NCBI RefSeq assembly: GCF_024679095.1
Contig: NC_066517.1
Location: 22,910,040 to 22,974,039, forward strand
Direction: 5' to 3'
Source of the DNA: Eriocheir sinensis
Taxonomy: Eukaryota; Arthropoda; Malacostraca; Decapoda; Varunidae
Length of the DNA stretch: 64,000 nt
Part shown: piece by piece, positions 53,983 to 64,000 of the stretch
Position numbering within the stretch: position 1 is the stretch's first letter
Layout: the number at the start of each line of letters is the position of its first letter
Translations under genes and position numbers: made by a program
Notes under the pieces: generated by a model
What the model was told of the DNA's origin: nothing
Databases searched by the model: none
Seen by the model: only the letters and a program-made list of their open reading frames with translations

Positions 53983-56077
53983 TTTTTGGTACTCTTTTTG
54001 TTGCCCTTGAGCCATGTCCTTCAATGTAAAAAAAAAGAAAAAAATATATAAAAATCACTAACCTTGTTCCGCCACCACCGTCCATGCCTCCAGGGTGCCG
54101 GGCATAACCATCGCCACGGACATCATCTGCGGCTTCCCCACCGAGACCGAGGAGGACTTTGAGGGGACGCTGGACCTCTGCCGCAAGTACAAGTTCCCGT
54201 CCCTGTTCATCAACCAGTTCTACCCGCGGCCCGGCACCCCAGCGGCCAGGATGCAGAGAATACCCACCAAGGAGGTCAGAAGGAGGAGGAGGAGAAGGAG
54301 GTAGAGGAGAGATCATTGTCTGCCATATTGAAAAAGACATCATCCGTTGTACGACTTTATGATAGAAATAGTTACAAAATATCACTTGTCATCATAATAC
54401 TTCATCAAAATAACACTAAAAAACACTTACAAAAAACACATTAGATCCATTCTACTACTAATGATAAAAACAGTTACAAAATATCACTTGTCATCATAAT
54501 ACTTCATCAAAATAACACTAAAAAACACTTACAGAAAACACATTAGATCCATTGTACTACTTAATGATAAAAACAGTTACAAAATATCACTTGTCATCAT
54601 AATACTTCATCAAAATAACACTTAAAACACTTACAAAAAACACATTAGATCCATTCTACTACTTAATGATAAAAACAGTTACAAAATATCACTTGTCATC
54701 ATAATACTTCATAAAATAACACTTAAAAACACTTACAGAAAACACATTAGATCCATTCTACTACTTAATGATAAAAACAGTTACAAAATATCACTTGTCA
54801 TCATAATACTTCATAAAAATAACACTAAATTAAAAACACTTACAAAAAACACATTAGATCCATTGTACTACTTAATGATAGAAAGAGTTACAAAATATCG
54901 CTTGTCATCTTACTTCATAAAAATAACACTAAATTAAAAACACCTACAAAAAACACATTACATCCATTGTACTACATATTGATAACCTCACTTAAGAAAA
55001 AAACACTTAACACTTCTTGTACCACTAAATAAATAAATAAAAGATCAAGAAAATACTCAAAAAACACAAAAAAAACACTTCTCTGCAGGTTAAAAATCGA
55101 ACGCGGCGCCTGACCGACCTCTTCCAGTCCTACCGTCCCTATGACCACAAGCTCGGGGAGAGGCAGACTGTACTGGTGACAGAGGAATCGCATGACAAGC
55201 AGCACTGGGTGGGCCACAACAAGTACTACGAGCAGGTAACGGTGACTTGTTTTCCTATACTAGAAGGACGTAATCTGACAGCAATAGAGAATGTGAGAGA
55301 GAGAGAGAGAGGGAGAGGAAAGAATACTCCATAACTTGATGCACAGATTATGATTATTATTGTTATTTGTCTTTCTATACCAAAAGGACATAATCTGAGG
55401 ACAATAGGAAAAGAGAGAGTAAGGAGAGAGGGAGGGAAAGGGAGAGAGTGAGAGGGAAATAGAGAGAGAGTAAGGGAAAGAGAGAGAGTGTAAGTTTAAA
55501 GAGAGAGAAGGGAAAAGAAAGAGAGAGAGAGTAAGGGAAAAAGAGAGAAGGGAAAAGAAAGAGAGAGTGGAATTAAAGTTCAGAAACGGAAGAGGAGGAG
55601 CGTTTATCAGGAATTTTATGTTGTTGTTGTTGTTATTACCCTTAAACTCCCTTCCTCACTGTAAAAAAATAAATAAATAAACTGCCTGTTATCCATTCTT
55701 TATACAATACATCCATAGACACATTTTTCTCGTTCCATTTACTTTAGTTTAGTTTATCCTCACAGGTGTTGGTGCCGCAGAAGGACGACTACCTCGGGAA
55801 GCTCGTTGAAGTGGAGATCATCGAGACCGGGAAACACTACATGCGAGGCCGCCCCATAGACACCAGCCGGCCCATGCCCCCGTCCATCGCCGAGCCCCTG
55901 GCCAGAGGTGCTGTCTCAGGCCTGGCGGGGGTGGGGGCGGGGAGAGAGGAGATTCACCACGCCAAGCAGGATCTAATGAAGCAGGAGCGTTACATCATCC
56001 TAAGCTTCGTCCTGCTCATCTCGGCCCTCCTGGTGAAGCTTCTCTGGGTGTGCTTCAAGATGCTCAAGGACCTCTGA
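49244..56077 (+). CDS. CDKAL1: CDKAL1, threonylcarbamoyladenosine tRNA methylthiotransferase, complete, 10 exons
   Basis: Radical-SAM enzyme that adds a methylthio group to t6A37 of tRNA-Lys(UUU). Exons: 49244-49354, 49809-49959, 50237-50374, 50585-50677, 50890-51078, 51539-51741, 52918-53063, 54094-54274, 55089-55235, 55766-56077. They join in frame into 556 residues (human 579). The MTTase N domain has its three cluster cysteines, C65 ([10 protein letters not shown]), C101 (LNSCTVKNP) and C130 (AGCVPQ). The radical-SAM CX3CX2C is C206, C210 and C213 ([18 protein letters not shown]). Downstream landmarks are [40 protein letters not shown] and [13 protein letters not shown]. The TRAM domain spans the exon 9/10 boundary. 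A C-terminal hydrophobic helix (about 530-550) fits the ER tail anchor of metazoan CDKAL1. Intron 6 uses a GC donor (CAG|GCAAGA). The start ATG is the first in a GC-rich leader. Confidence 0.96.
51748..51991 (-). mobile_element. Family B element, 1 unit, inserted next to the CDKAL1 exon 6 donor
   Basis: The reverse transcriptase fragment ([20 protein letters not shown]) reads on the minus strand. Ends are degenerate (CTAA at both edges, 51748-51751 and 51988-51991). The left end begins six bases after the GC donor of intron 6. Confidence 0.82.
52020..52765. repeat. 104-bp tandem repeat of the CDKAL1 exon 7 acceptor and exon start, 7 decoy copies
   Basis: CTCGCAG|GACATGGTAGAGATC junction copies lie with pseudo-exon starts at 52098, 52201, 52305, 52410, 52514, 52619 and 52723. 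The real exon 7 starts at 52918 with the same CCTTTTCCTCTCCTCGCAG tract. Each unit holds a polypyrimidine tract, a CAG acceptor and about 34 bp of exon-like sequence. Confidence 0.93.
53095..53900. repeat. About 140-bp purine-rich tandem repeat, 5 copies (CDKAL1 intron 7)
   Basis: AGCAATAGAGGGGAAAACAG and AAGCAGGTCGAGAAACATAA alternate in each unit. Confidence 0.92.
53911..54032. repeat. Short dispersed repeat with (TTTA)n expansion (CDKAL1 intron 7)
   Basis: GGGAGCGGCGAGTAGCGGGC, then about 50 bp of TTTA repeats, then TTGTTGCCCTTGAGCCATGT. It ends about 60 bp before the exon 8 acceptor. Confidence 0.8.
54355..55000. repeat. About 103-bp tandem repeat, 6 copies (CDKAL1 intron 8)
   Basis: ATCACTTGTCATCATAATAC recurs at 54381, 54483, 54586, 54688 and 54790, with a diverged copy near 54896. 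Confidence 0.93.
55280..55600. repeat. GA-rich low-complexity tract (CDKAL1 intron 9)
   Basis: Irregular GAGAGA and AAGAGAGAG runs. Confidence 0.85.
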
Positions 56078-57500
56078 GGGTTGTGGAGGCTGATAAAGTG
56101 ACCAGTTGACAGGTTTTGTGCCTTTGTCTGATGTTGAGTGAATATACTGCCTGTCACGGAGGTCTTGAGTGTTTTATTGCGTCTTGTCAAGATAAGGATG
56201 ATAGCGTGAGTAAGCTGATAAGGGCTGATTTTATGCTCTGCTCTTCTTTCTTCCACTTCTTTTCTTTGTTAATAGTCTTTCATTCTCAGGGTCGAACTTA
56301 CAATGATCCTCCTCTATCTTGCTCTATCCAGTGCTATTTCTTCCTTTAGTTTTATTTCTATTTTATTTTATTTTTGTATTATTATTATTGTTCCTCTCCA
56401 TGCTTTCCTTTCTCAGTTTCCATCCTTCATTCTTCTTTTTCTTCAACTGTAGTTCATCGTCTCCCATTCTTGTGGTCAAATTTGCAATGATCTTCCTCTA
56501 TCTTGATCTGTCCAGTGCTAATCCACTTTCTATTTCTAACACTTCCAAGCCTTTTTTCACTGTTCCTCTCCCTCCTTTCTCTGATTTCATCCTTTGTTCT
56601 TTCTTCATTTCCTTCATCTGTTGTTTATCATCCCATTCTTCTGGTCAAACTTGCAATGATCCTCCTCCTTTTTGCTCCGTCCAGTGCAAATCTTTCCTCT
56701 TTTTTCAACACTTCCAAGTCTTCTGCACTGTTCTCTGTTTTTATCCTTCAATCTTCTTTCTTCTTTTTTTTCTTCATTTGTAGCCCATCTTCTCTCATTC
56801 TTGGGGTTAAACTTCCAATGATCCTTCTCCTTCTTGCTCCTTTAATTTATCACTGTTCCTCTCCATGTTCTCCTTTCTCGGTCTACATCCTTCGTTCTTT
56901 TTCATTTTCTTCATCTGTAGTCCATCTTCTCCCATTCTTGTGGTCAAACTTGCAATGATCCTCCTCCTTTTTGCTCCGTCCAGTGCAAATCTTTCCTCTT
57001 TTTTCAACACTTCCAAGTCTTCTGCACTGTTCTCTGTTTTTATCCTTCAATCTTCTTTCTTCTTTTTTTTCTTCATTTGGAGCCCATTTTCTCTCATTCT
57101 TGGGGTTAAACTTCCAATGATCCTTCTCCTTCTTGCTCCTTTAATTTATCACTGTTCCTCTCCATGTTCTCCTTTCTCTGTTTACATCCTTCGTTCTTTT
57201 TCTTTTTCTTCATCTGTAGTCCATCTTCTCCCATTCTTGTGGTCAAACTTGCAATGATCCTCCTCCTTTTTGCTCCGTCCAGTGCAAATCTTTCCTCTTT
57301 TTTCAACACTTCCAAGTCTTCTGCACTGTTCTCTGTTTTTATCCTTCAATCTTCTTTCTTCTTTTTTTTCTTCATTTGTAGTCCATCTTCTCCCATTCTT
57401 GTGGTCAAACTTGCAATGATCCTTCTCCTCCTTGCTCAACACTTCCAAGACTTGTTACACTGTTCCTCTCCATGTCCTCCTTCATTCCTCCCTACATTTC
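56078..57500. other. CDKAL1 3' flank with a pyrimidine-rich tandem repeat
   Basis: After the stop, 56200-57480 holds C/T-rich units of about 150 bp organised as a 300-bp higher-order repeat. GTGGTCAAACTTGCAATGAT occurs at 56938 and 57239, with diverged copies upstream. No AATAAA close to the stop was seen, so the 3' end is undefined. Confidence 0.75.
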
Positions 57501-60494
57501 ACTCATTCACAATCACACTGTTTTATTTTCGGTGTATAACAAAATCATTTCTTCCAGCTTTATCATATCAGGAGCAGTGGATAGCAGGCTTTTTATTTTT
57601 ATTTTTATGTTTATGCCCTTGACCTACTTCCTCTGGTGTAAGAAAGTGTCATATGAATCCTATACCAAGGGGATGATAGGTATTGGTACATAGATATATT
57701 TTTTCATGCCATAAGAGGAGGTCGGGGCATTTATTTGGGTCTATTGTCCTGCCATTTCTGTGCCTCCCTCATTAGTAACTCATAATCTTGTACTGTAAGT
57801 GTGTAGTGTGATTTGTTTTTCTTTAGATGCACAGATTTGATGCCCCCTAAGGTGAAAAAAAATGGTGTTATGAGGTCACGGAGTATCGGAGCATGTGACA
57901 CCTTGCTATCTGTCCCTCAGTCACGCGCCTCATTCTATCTGAGTCACCCCTTCTCACCGTTGCCAGATTATCGTACTCAGCCTCGTATTTACCGGTTTCT
58001 GAGCCACAGCCAATAAAAAACACCAATAATTAACCGTTTTAACGATAACTATGTATGAAGACAGTTATTGGGGTCGAGGAGGCAGTTTTGAAGTCGGAAA
58101 TCAGCAAATGTAAGAGCTTAAGTACGACAATCTGGCAATGTTGATTTCTACCTGAGTCACCCCTTCTGCCCTTCACTCAGTATATATGATTGCAAAATAC
58201 GATGGTCAGATCAGCTTTAGGAACGTCAAAAACATCTATAATCATGGAGAAGAATGACTGAATATCCCTTTTTTTCGTGTGGGTGAGAGCTTGGGGTCAG
58301 AAATCTGGATATATAAAATGCTCGAGTCTGGTAACACGTTCAGGGTCATCCCCCAGTTCAAGGGTTTCTCTTCCCGATAAAGAAACAAGCAAGCTCAAGT
58401 TCATAGCTTTAGCACTCAAGGTCAATGTTTAGCAGTCTGCGGTTCTGTCATTCTCATCTCAAGAGCTAGTATTTATTAATGGGTTCTCCCTCACCATATA
58501 TAGGACTAACGAGACGGAGTGAGCACCGCCGCCATGCGCAGTTAGAGCGTATATATATGCTATACCCCTTTACTTACTTATCTATCGCCAATTTTCGCCT
58601 GAGATGATGATAATTACATATATTAAGTTTGTCTACATGCTCGATTAGGGAATTTAAAGACCATTTAAACATTCGACGCCCAAGCTATTTAATATCCTAT
58701 AAATTTTTTTCTACCTCCTCTTCTTCCTTTTCCTAATCCTCTAACTCCTCTTTTCCCTCCTTTTGCGAGTGTTCTTCTTCCTTATTATTCTCTTTCCTCA
58801 ATTCTTCTTAGTTTATCTTTTATATTTAACAATTAAGGCTTTCGTAGGATTTGTGGGAGGCATTTCCAGGGGTAGTTTTATGACCCTCGTGGTAGTTTGA
58901 TAAAGTTTCTGCAACATGAATTAACGTAAAGAAACAGTTAATTATTGCATGGGACGCGTTTCACCTCTCTTTTGGCCTTTAGTTAGAAATTATTGGTGTA
59001 AGAGAATGATTGAGTGGTTGGTAGTTTATATAGTTGCAGGTATATACAACAAAGGAGAAAGGAAGAATTATAATTAACACATGCCATTCCAATCCCCAGG
59101 CAGTATATAGTATGATACGAAGCGTCTAAATGACCCAATAATTAAACTTGTGGCTACTATTTCCCCATGGCTACAATATATTAATTTCGATCGTCATCTC
59201 CCCCACTATCGGTAACCATGAGTGTACTGCTGACAATATAATGACCCACGGACCTTTATCTCATCATCTCAAGAGGTTATAAAGAGAGCGATCGAGGCTT
59301 CGGTCACCTGATTATATTAATATGCTGTTCGTGTTTGTTAATGATACACGACTTCATTGTTAACGATACGGATACATAATTTGATGAAAAGACCAGATTT
59401 TCAAAGATATGGTTATTAAAGCTGATTATGTTGTTTTCGTGTTTGTTAATGATACACGACTTCATTATTAACGATACAGGTAACATAATTTGATGAAAAG
59501 ACCCGTAGATTTCCAAAGATGTAATTATTGAAGCTGATTATGGTGTTTTCATGTTTGCTAATGATACACGAATGATTATATTTTATTATTAGCGATGCAG
59601 TAACATAATTTGACGTAAGATATCGTTAAACAGTTTAATTGACAAAGATACTAACTTATATTTAAAGGGAAAAGCCGAAAAGCCAGTACAGTTTAATTGA
59701 CAAGGACACCAATTTAAGTTATATATCGAGACTTGCATGCTAACCCTAAACAGAAGAATATATATATGCTACATCATGTTCAATAGGCCTGCAACAAAGC
59801 GTAGTTATACAGCTAGTCATAATAATATCACGTGGTGGTTATTATTATTTTTGAGGGGTCAGGCAGATCACACGTTGGACAAAATACAGGCTCTTTTTGG
59901 GTAGAAACAGCTCTGAGTACGACAATCCGGAAAAGCTGTGTTCGGCTAGGCATTGACCCCCCCCCCTACCTAAGAGTTACCAGATTGTCGTACTCAGCGT
60001 ATTGTGTTTCCCGATTTCTGACCCAAAACTGCCACACTCACCCAATAAAACGACATATGACTGCAATTATAATAAAAAAATAATTACGGATGTGTTTTGA
60101 GAAATTAAAGCATAGCAATACGTCCCTTATGCTAACCTGTATCTCGTATTAAAATGCTATGTATCGTACAGCTGCCAAAACTCCTCACCCCCACAAGTAG
60201 AGTTGACAGATTCTCGTCTTCTATTTACACATTTCCGACCCATAAACTATCTCCTGCACCCCAATAACGAGATTCATTAATATTTGTCGTTCAAATGGTT
60301 ACTTACTGATGTCGTTTTGCAATAATTAAGTGTCAAAAACCGGAGAATACAATGTGGTGAAAACGACAATCTGGCATCGTTACCCCCATTTATCCCACCC
60401 TCCCTTCATCCCTCCCCCGCAATCGATAGTGTTAACTTAGCTCTCAGTGGGGTTACACGTTACGTTCTCGCCGCTCCTCAACCAAGCCGCCAAG
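57501..60494. other. Intergenic region between CDKAL1 and the tetraspanin gene
   Basis: No gene recognised. It contains a short dispersed repeat (57573-57640), a family E element (57958-58143), a family D fragment (about 58835-58990), three diverged units of about 120 bp (CGTGTTTGTTAATGATACAC) at 59320-59640, and further family E arms at about 59905-60385. The last 80 bp before the ATG at 60495 are the likely promoter and 5' UTR. Confidence 0.6.
57958..58143. mobile_element. Family E inverted-repeat element, about 185 bp
   Basis: CGTTGCCAGATTATCGTACT at the left is complemented by AGTACGACAATCTGGCAATG at the right, and the match runs inward through CGGTTTCTGA/GTCGGAAATC. It is the most symmetrical copy in the window. 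Confidence 0.85.
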
Positions 60495-60554
60495 ATGTGT
60501 GGGGGGTTCACGTGCTCCAAGAACAGCCTTTTGGCCCTCAACATCCTCTATATC
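60495..60554 (+). CDS. TSPAN31: Tetraspanin, TSPAN13/31 type, first coding exon (3' partial)
   Basis: Twenty codons, ATG at 60495, then a strong donor (ATC|GTGAGT). The peptide MCGGFTCSKNSLLALNILYI is the cytosolic N terminus and start of the first membrane segment of TSPAN13/31, whose members begin MVCGGFACSKNALCALN or similar. The cysteines at residues 2 and 7 are the usual palmitoylation candidates. The leader AACCAAGCCGCCAAG gives a good start context. No second exon was recognised in the remaining 3.4 kb, so intron 1 continues past the window. Identity to subfamily is confident. TSPAN13 versus TSPAN31 cannot be decided. Confidence 0.85.
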
Positions 60555-63500
60555 GTGAGTATTAAGGCGCGGGGGGGCCGGGGAGGAGGGAAAATGGGTA
60601 ACCAGGTGGTGGATTTTACATATGACACGAGTCCACTCTCTTCCACTCCACCTTTTGCCTCGTTAACTCTCACACCTGTCCTGTTTTACCTGTCCGTATA
60701 TTACCTGCTCGTGTTACCTCGCTTCTCTGGGGTTTAGGGGGAAATAAAGCCAAGGATAAGGTTGGAATCGGCGTTTTGTGTTCATTATATAAAGTCTGTG
60801 GTCATGTGTCGACTATTTTCGCTGATTTTGTTGATTAATTAAAAACGTATTTATCTTTTTTTTATTACTAGCTCGTGTTATCTCGCTTCTCTGGGGTTTA
60901 GGGGGAAATAAAGCCTAGGATCGGGTTGGAATCGGGGTTTTTGTCCATCATGTAAAGTCTAGTCGTGTTGTTAATTATAAAAAACGTATCTTATTTTTTT
61001 TATTTTTTATTACTAGTTCGTGTTATCTCGCTTCTCTGTGTTTAGGGAAATTTTGTCCATCATGTAAAGTCTAGTCGTGTTGTTAATTATAAAAAACGTA
61101 TCTTATTTTTATTTTTTATTTTATTACTAGCTCGTGTTATCTCGCTTCTCTGTGGTTTAGGGGGAAATAAGGCTAAAGATAAGGTTGGAATCAACGTTTT
61201 GGGTTCATCATGTAAAGTCTAGTCGTGTTAATTATAAAAAACTTATCTTATTTTTTTTATTTTTTATTACTAGTTCGTGTTATCTCGCTTCTCTGTGGTT
61301 TAGGGGGAAATAAGGCTAAAGATAAGGTTGGAATCAACGTTTTGGGTTCATCATGTAAAGTCTAGTCGTGTTAATTATAAAAAAAACGTATTTCTTATGT
61401 TTATTTTATTACATGCTTGTGTTATCTCGCTTCTCTGGGGTTAAGGTGGAAATAAAGTTAAGGATTTGTATTAGCCCATGCAAAGTCTGTAGTCGTGGTT
61501 GGTTGGTTGATTTAAAACGCATTTCTTTTTTTATCATTGACTTGCTTCCCTCGTTTTTGGACCTTCGTAGTTCCAGGGCGTATCGCAATGAGTACTTATG
61601 TATTAAAGTCTGAAGTCGTGTGTTTAATCATCACCGCTGATTTGGGTGATTAAAGACGCATTTCTTATTTATTTTTTATCAGTGACTTGCTTCTCTCGTT
61701 AGTTTCAGGGTGTATTGCAATATGTACCAAAACTTTACATATGTTTTAAGTCTGTAGTCATGTTAATTGTCTTGGTTCATTTTTGTTGTTTAAAACGTAT
61801 TTTTCCTTTGTTTATCAGGGACTCTGTTCTCATTTCTGTCCCTTTGTAGTTTTAGGGCGTATTATTCCTACTATTTAAAACTGTTACATTGTTATCCCCT
61901 CCTTTGTGACTGAAACGAAAGCAAGAACAACAACAAAAAAGTCAGAAACGTATATCAAAATGCATAATATCGTCATTTCCTTATGTTTCTTGGTAGGTCT
62001 ATGGCGTATTACAGTGACTACCAAAGCCTTACATTGATACCCCCTCCTTTGTGACCGATACGAAAGCAAGAACAAAGAATATTAATCAAAAACGTATATC
62101 AAAATGCATAATAGTCTTTCGTTCATCACTAACTCATTTCCCTCTGTTTCTTGGTAGTTCTCTGGCGTATTACAATGACTACCAACGCCTTACATTGATA
62201 TCCCCTCCTTTGTGACTGACACGAAAGCAAGAACAAAAAATAGTCAGTTGCGTATATCAAAATGCATAATATCGTCTTTCTTTCGTCACTAACTCATTTT
62301 CCTCTGTTTCTTGGTAGTTCTCTGGCGTATTACAGTGACTACCAAAGCCTTACATTGATATCCCCTCCTTTGTGACCGATACGAGAGCAAGAACAAAGAA
62401 TATTAATCAGAAACGTATATCAAAATGTGTATAGCTTTTCTTTTTCATCAGTAGCTCCTTCCCTTTTGTTCCTTGGTAGGTCTAGGGCTTATCACCTCTT
62501 CCAATACCTCTCACACACTAACCTTTCTTTGTAGTTGATGATAAGCCAGGAACAAATAGGCTACGAGGAATAAAGAGACGCATATCACATTATATCTTTT
62601 CTTTCGTCAGTAACTTGTTTCCTTTTCTTTCTCATAGTTCCAGGGCGTATTTTCACAACCACCAATGCCTCACACACGTTTTTCCTCCTTTACAATCACC
62701 ATAAAAGCAAAAAAACGAAGACTGAGATATATAAAGACGCATATCACATTGTATCTTCCTTTCTTTCGTCAGTAACTCATTTCCTCCTCTTCCTTCTACA
62801 GTTCCAATGCCTCACACACGTTCATCCTCCTTTTCAATCACCAAGAAAGCAATAACCGAAGACTATGAGGTGTTTGAAGACGCATATCACATTGTATCTT
62901 CCTTTCTTTCGTCAGTAACTCATTTCCTCCTCTTCCTTCTACAGTTCCAATGCCTCACACACGTTCATCCTCCTTTACAATCACCAAGAAAGCAATAACC
63001 GAAGACTATGAGGTGTTTGAAGACGCATATCACACACTGTCCCTATTTTCAACTCTACCGGCAGCTCACTTCACATTCTCGTCATGGTAAACAATCACCC
63101 TATTATGAACGAACGCCTTACATTTAGTTCCTTCTGTTTCGTCTTAAGGCCGGAAGTTAACACAGGAACACGAATACAATGACTCGTATGCCCCTTATAC
63201 CCTCATGCTGAAGTTATCGTATATACTTATCTCACGCATCTCCTTATCAGTGTTTTAAAGATCACGAGGTCTGACCGGATGGTGTGGAGGGGATGTGCTA
63301 TGGGGCTTCCTTTCTGTCCGTCTGTCTGAGTGTGTGTGTGTGTGTGTGTTGGGTAGACTGTTGAGTGAAGATTTATGTTATGCACCATCTATCTCATTTC
63401 CTACTTAACCAACTGGTCTTCTGTTGTCATATACGTCTTAAACTAACCTTCAAAGTTTCACACCATCCGGACAACCATAGGAAAGAATGTAGAGAAGTTG

Positions 63501-64000
63501 TTAAGTGAAGAATCACGCTATGCACCCATCTAACTTATTTCCTACTTAACCAACTGCTCCTCTGTTGTCATATACGTCTTATACTACCCTCCAAACCACC
63601 CGGAAAACCATAGGAAAGAAAGTAGAGAACAAAACAACTGTAAAAATAGCCAGACAAGGGTTTTAGGTTGTAGATTAGTGGGTTAATTGACAGTGAGGTG
63701 GATGACAGGTAAAAGAGAAGAGAGAAATGAGAGAGGGGGATGCTTAGTGTAATAGTTGACAGGTGAAGTGGATAGAAACATGAACAAGAGGAGAGACAAA
63801 ATATAGTTGACACAGGTAATAGTTAATTGGTGAGGTGAATCAGAGGAGAGATAAGAAATAGTTGACAGGTATAGAATAGGACAGGTGAGAAATAGTCGAC
63901 AGACAAGATGGATTGGACGTAAATAAGGGGACAGATGAAAATTAGTTGACAGGGAAAAGAATGACAGAAGAGAAATAGTTGGCAGGAAATGGACAGAAGA
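60555..64000. other. Tetraspanin intron 1, filled with tandem repeats
   Basis: 60700-61470 has about six units with CTCGTGTTATCTCGCTTCTC at variable 115-165 bp spacing. 61850-62480 has four units with CCCCTCCTTTGTGACTGA. 62580-63040 has three units of about 146 bp with TTCCAATGCCTCACACACGT. 63360-63640 has two units with CTTCTGTTGTCATATACGTC. A GATAGTTGACAGGT-like repeat fills 63660-64000. No exon seen. Confidence 0.75.

Noticed and set aside
56319..57622. Phe/Ser-rich open frames after CDKAL1
   Set aside because: Translation of a pyrimidine-rich 300-bp repeat in the 3' flank.
60555..61613. Second tetraspanin exon hidden in repeated SRFSGV-like frames
   Set aside because: The motif recurs with the tandem repeat and does not resemble the remainder of the first tetraspanin helix.

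Overview
This is a nuclear genome window from an animal, most likely a decapod crustacean. The evidence is long intron-split genes with GT-AG junctions, arthropod-type (TTAGG)n telomere-like motifs, abundant microsatellites and minisatellites, a tRNA-derived SINE and several short inverted-repeat transposon families. The species assignment is inference. No prokaryotic, viral or CRISPR feature was seen.

Six genes can be read. (1) 867-1804 (+): last coding exon of a STYXL1-like rhodanese plus dual-specificity phosphatase protein. (2) 9974-19167 (-): CCT7, the chaperonin subunit eta, complete in 11 exons, with an inferred first coding exon holding only the ATG. (3) 21730-32352 (-): an arylsulfatase A (ARSA) gene, complete in 11 exons. 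(4) 40361-46058 (-): a BTBD6/BTBD3 (lute) type BTB-BACK-PHR protein, 8 coding exons. (5) 49244-56077 (+): CDKAL1, the tRNA t6A methylthiotransferase, complete in 10 exons. (6) 60495-60554 (+): first coding exon of a TSPAN13/31-type tetraspanin that leaves the window. In CCT7, ARSA, CDKAL1 and BTBD6 every exon pair joins in frame across the junctions given, and the proteins align end to end with their families. The genes are unrelated housekeeping or cell-biology genes and form no operon or pathway. CDKAL1 and the BTB gene are divergent across about 46.06-49.24 kb.

The space between exons is dominated by repeats. Two TTAA-flanked inverted-repeat families stand out. Both begin TTAACCC, both end in its complement, and both amplify an internal unit. 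Family A carries a 35-bp unit. Family B carries a piece of LINE reverse transcriptase and varies in length as about 249 + 99n bp, with 1, 2, 9 or 15 in-frame copies of a 33-residue segment. Other mobile sequence includes 221-222 bp elements with 3-bp TWA-type target duplications, a hAT-like element nested in a family A element, a palindromic element with a perfect 8-bp duplication, a Tigger-like element, a SINE with a 12-bp duplication, and LINE 3' fragments.

The most unusual pattern is tandem duplication that includes exon edges. ARSA exon 3 is the last unit of a 159-bp array with four decayed exon copies. CDKAL1 exon 7 is preceded by seven copies of its own acceptor and first codons. CCT7 exons 10 and 11 and BTB exon 5 show smaller versions. 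CDKAL1 also has a GC-AG intron whose donor abuts a transposon insertion.
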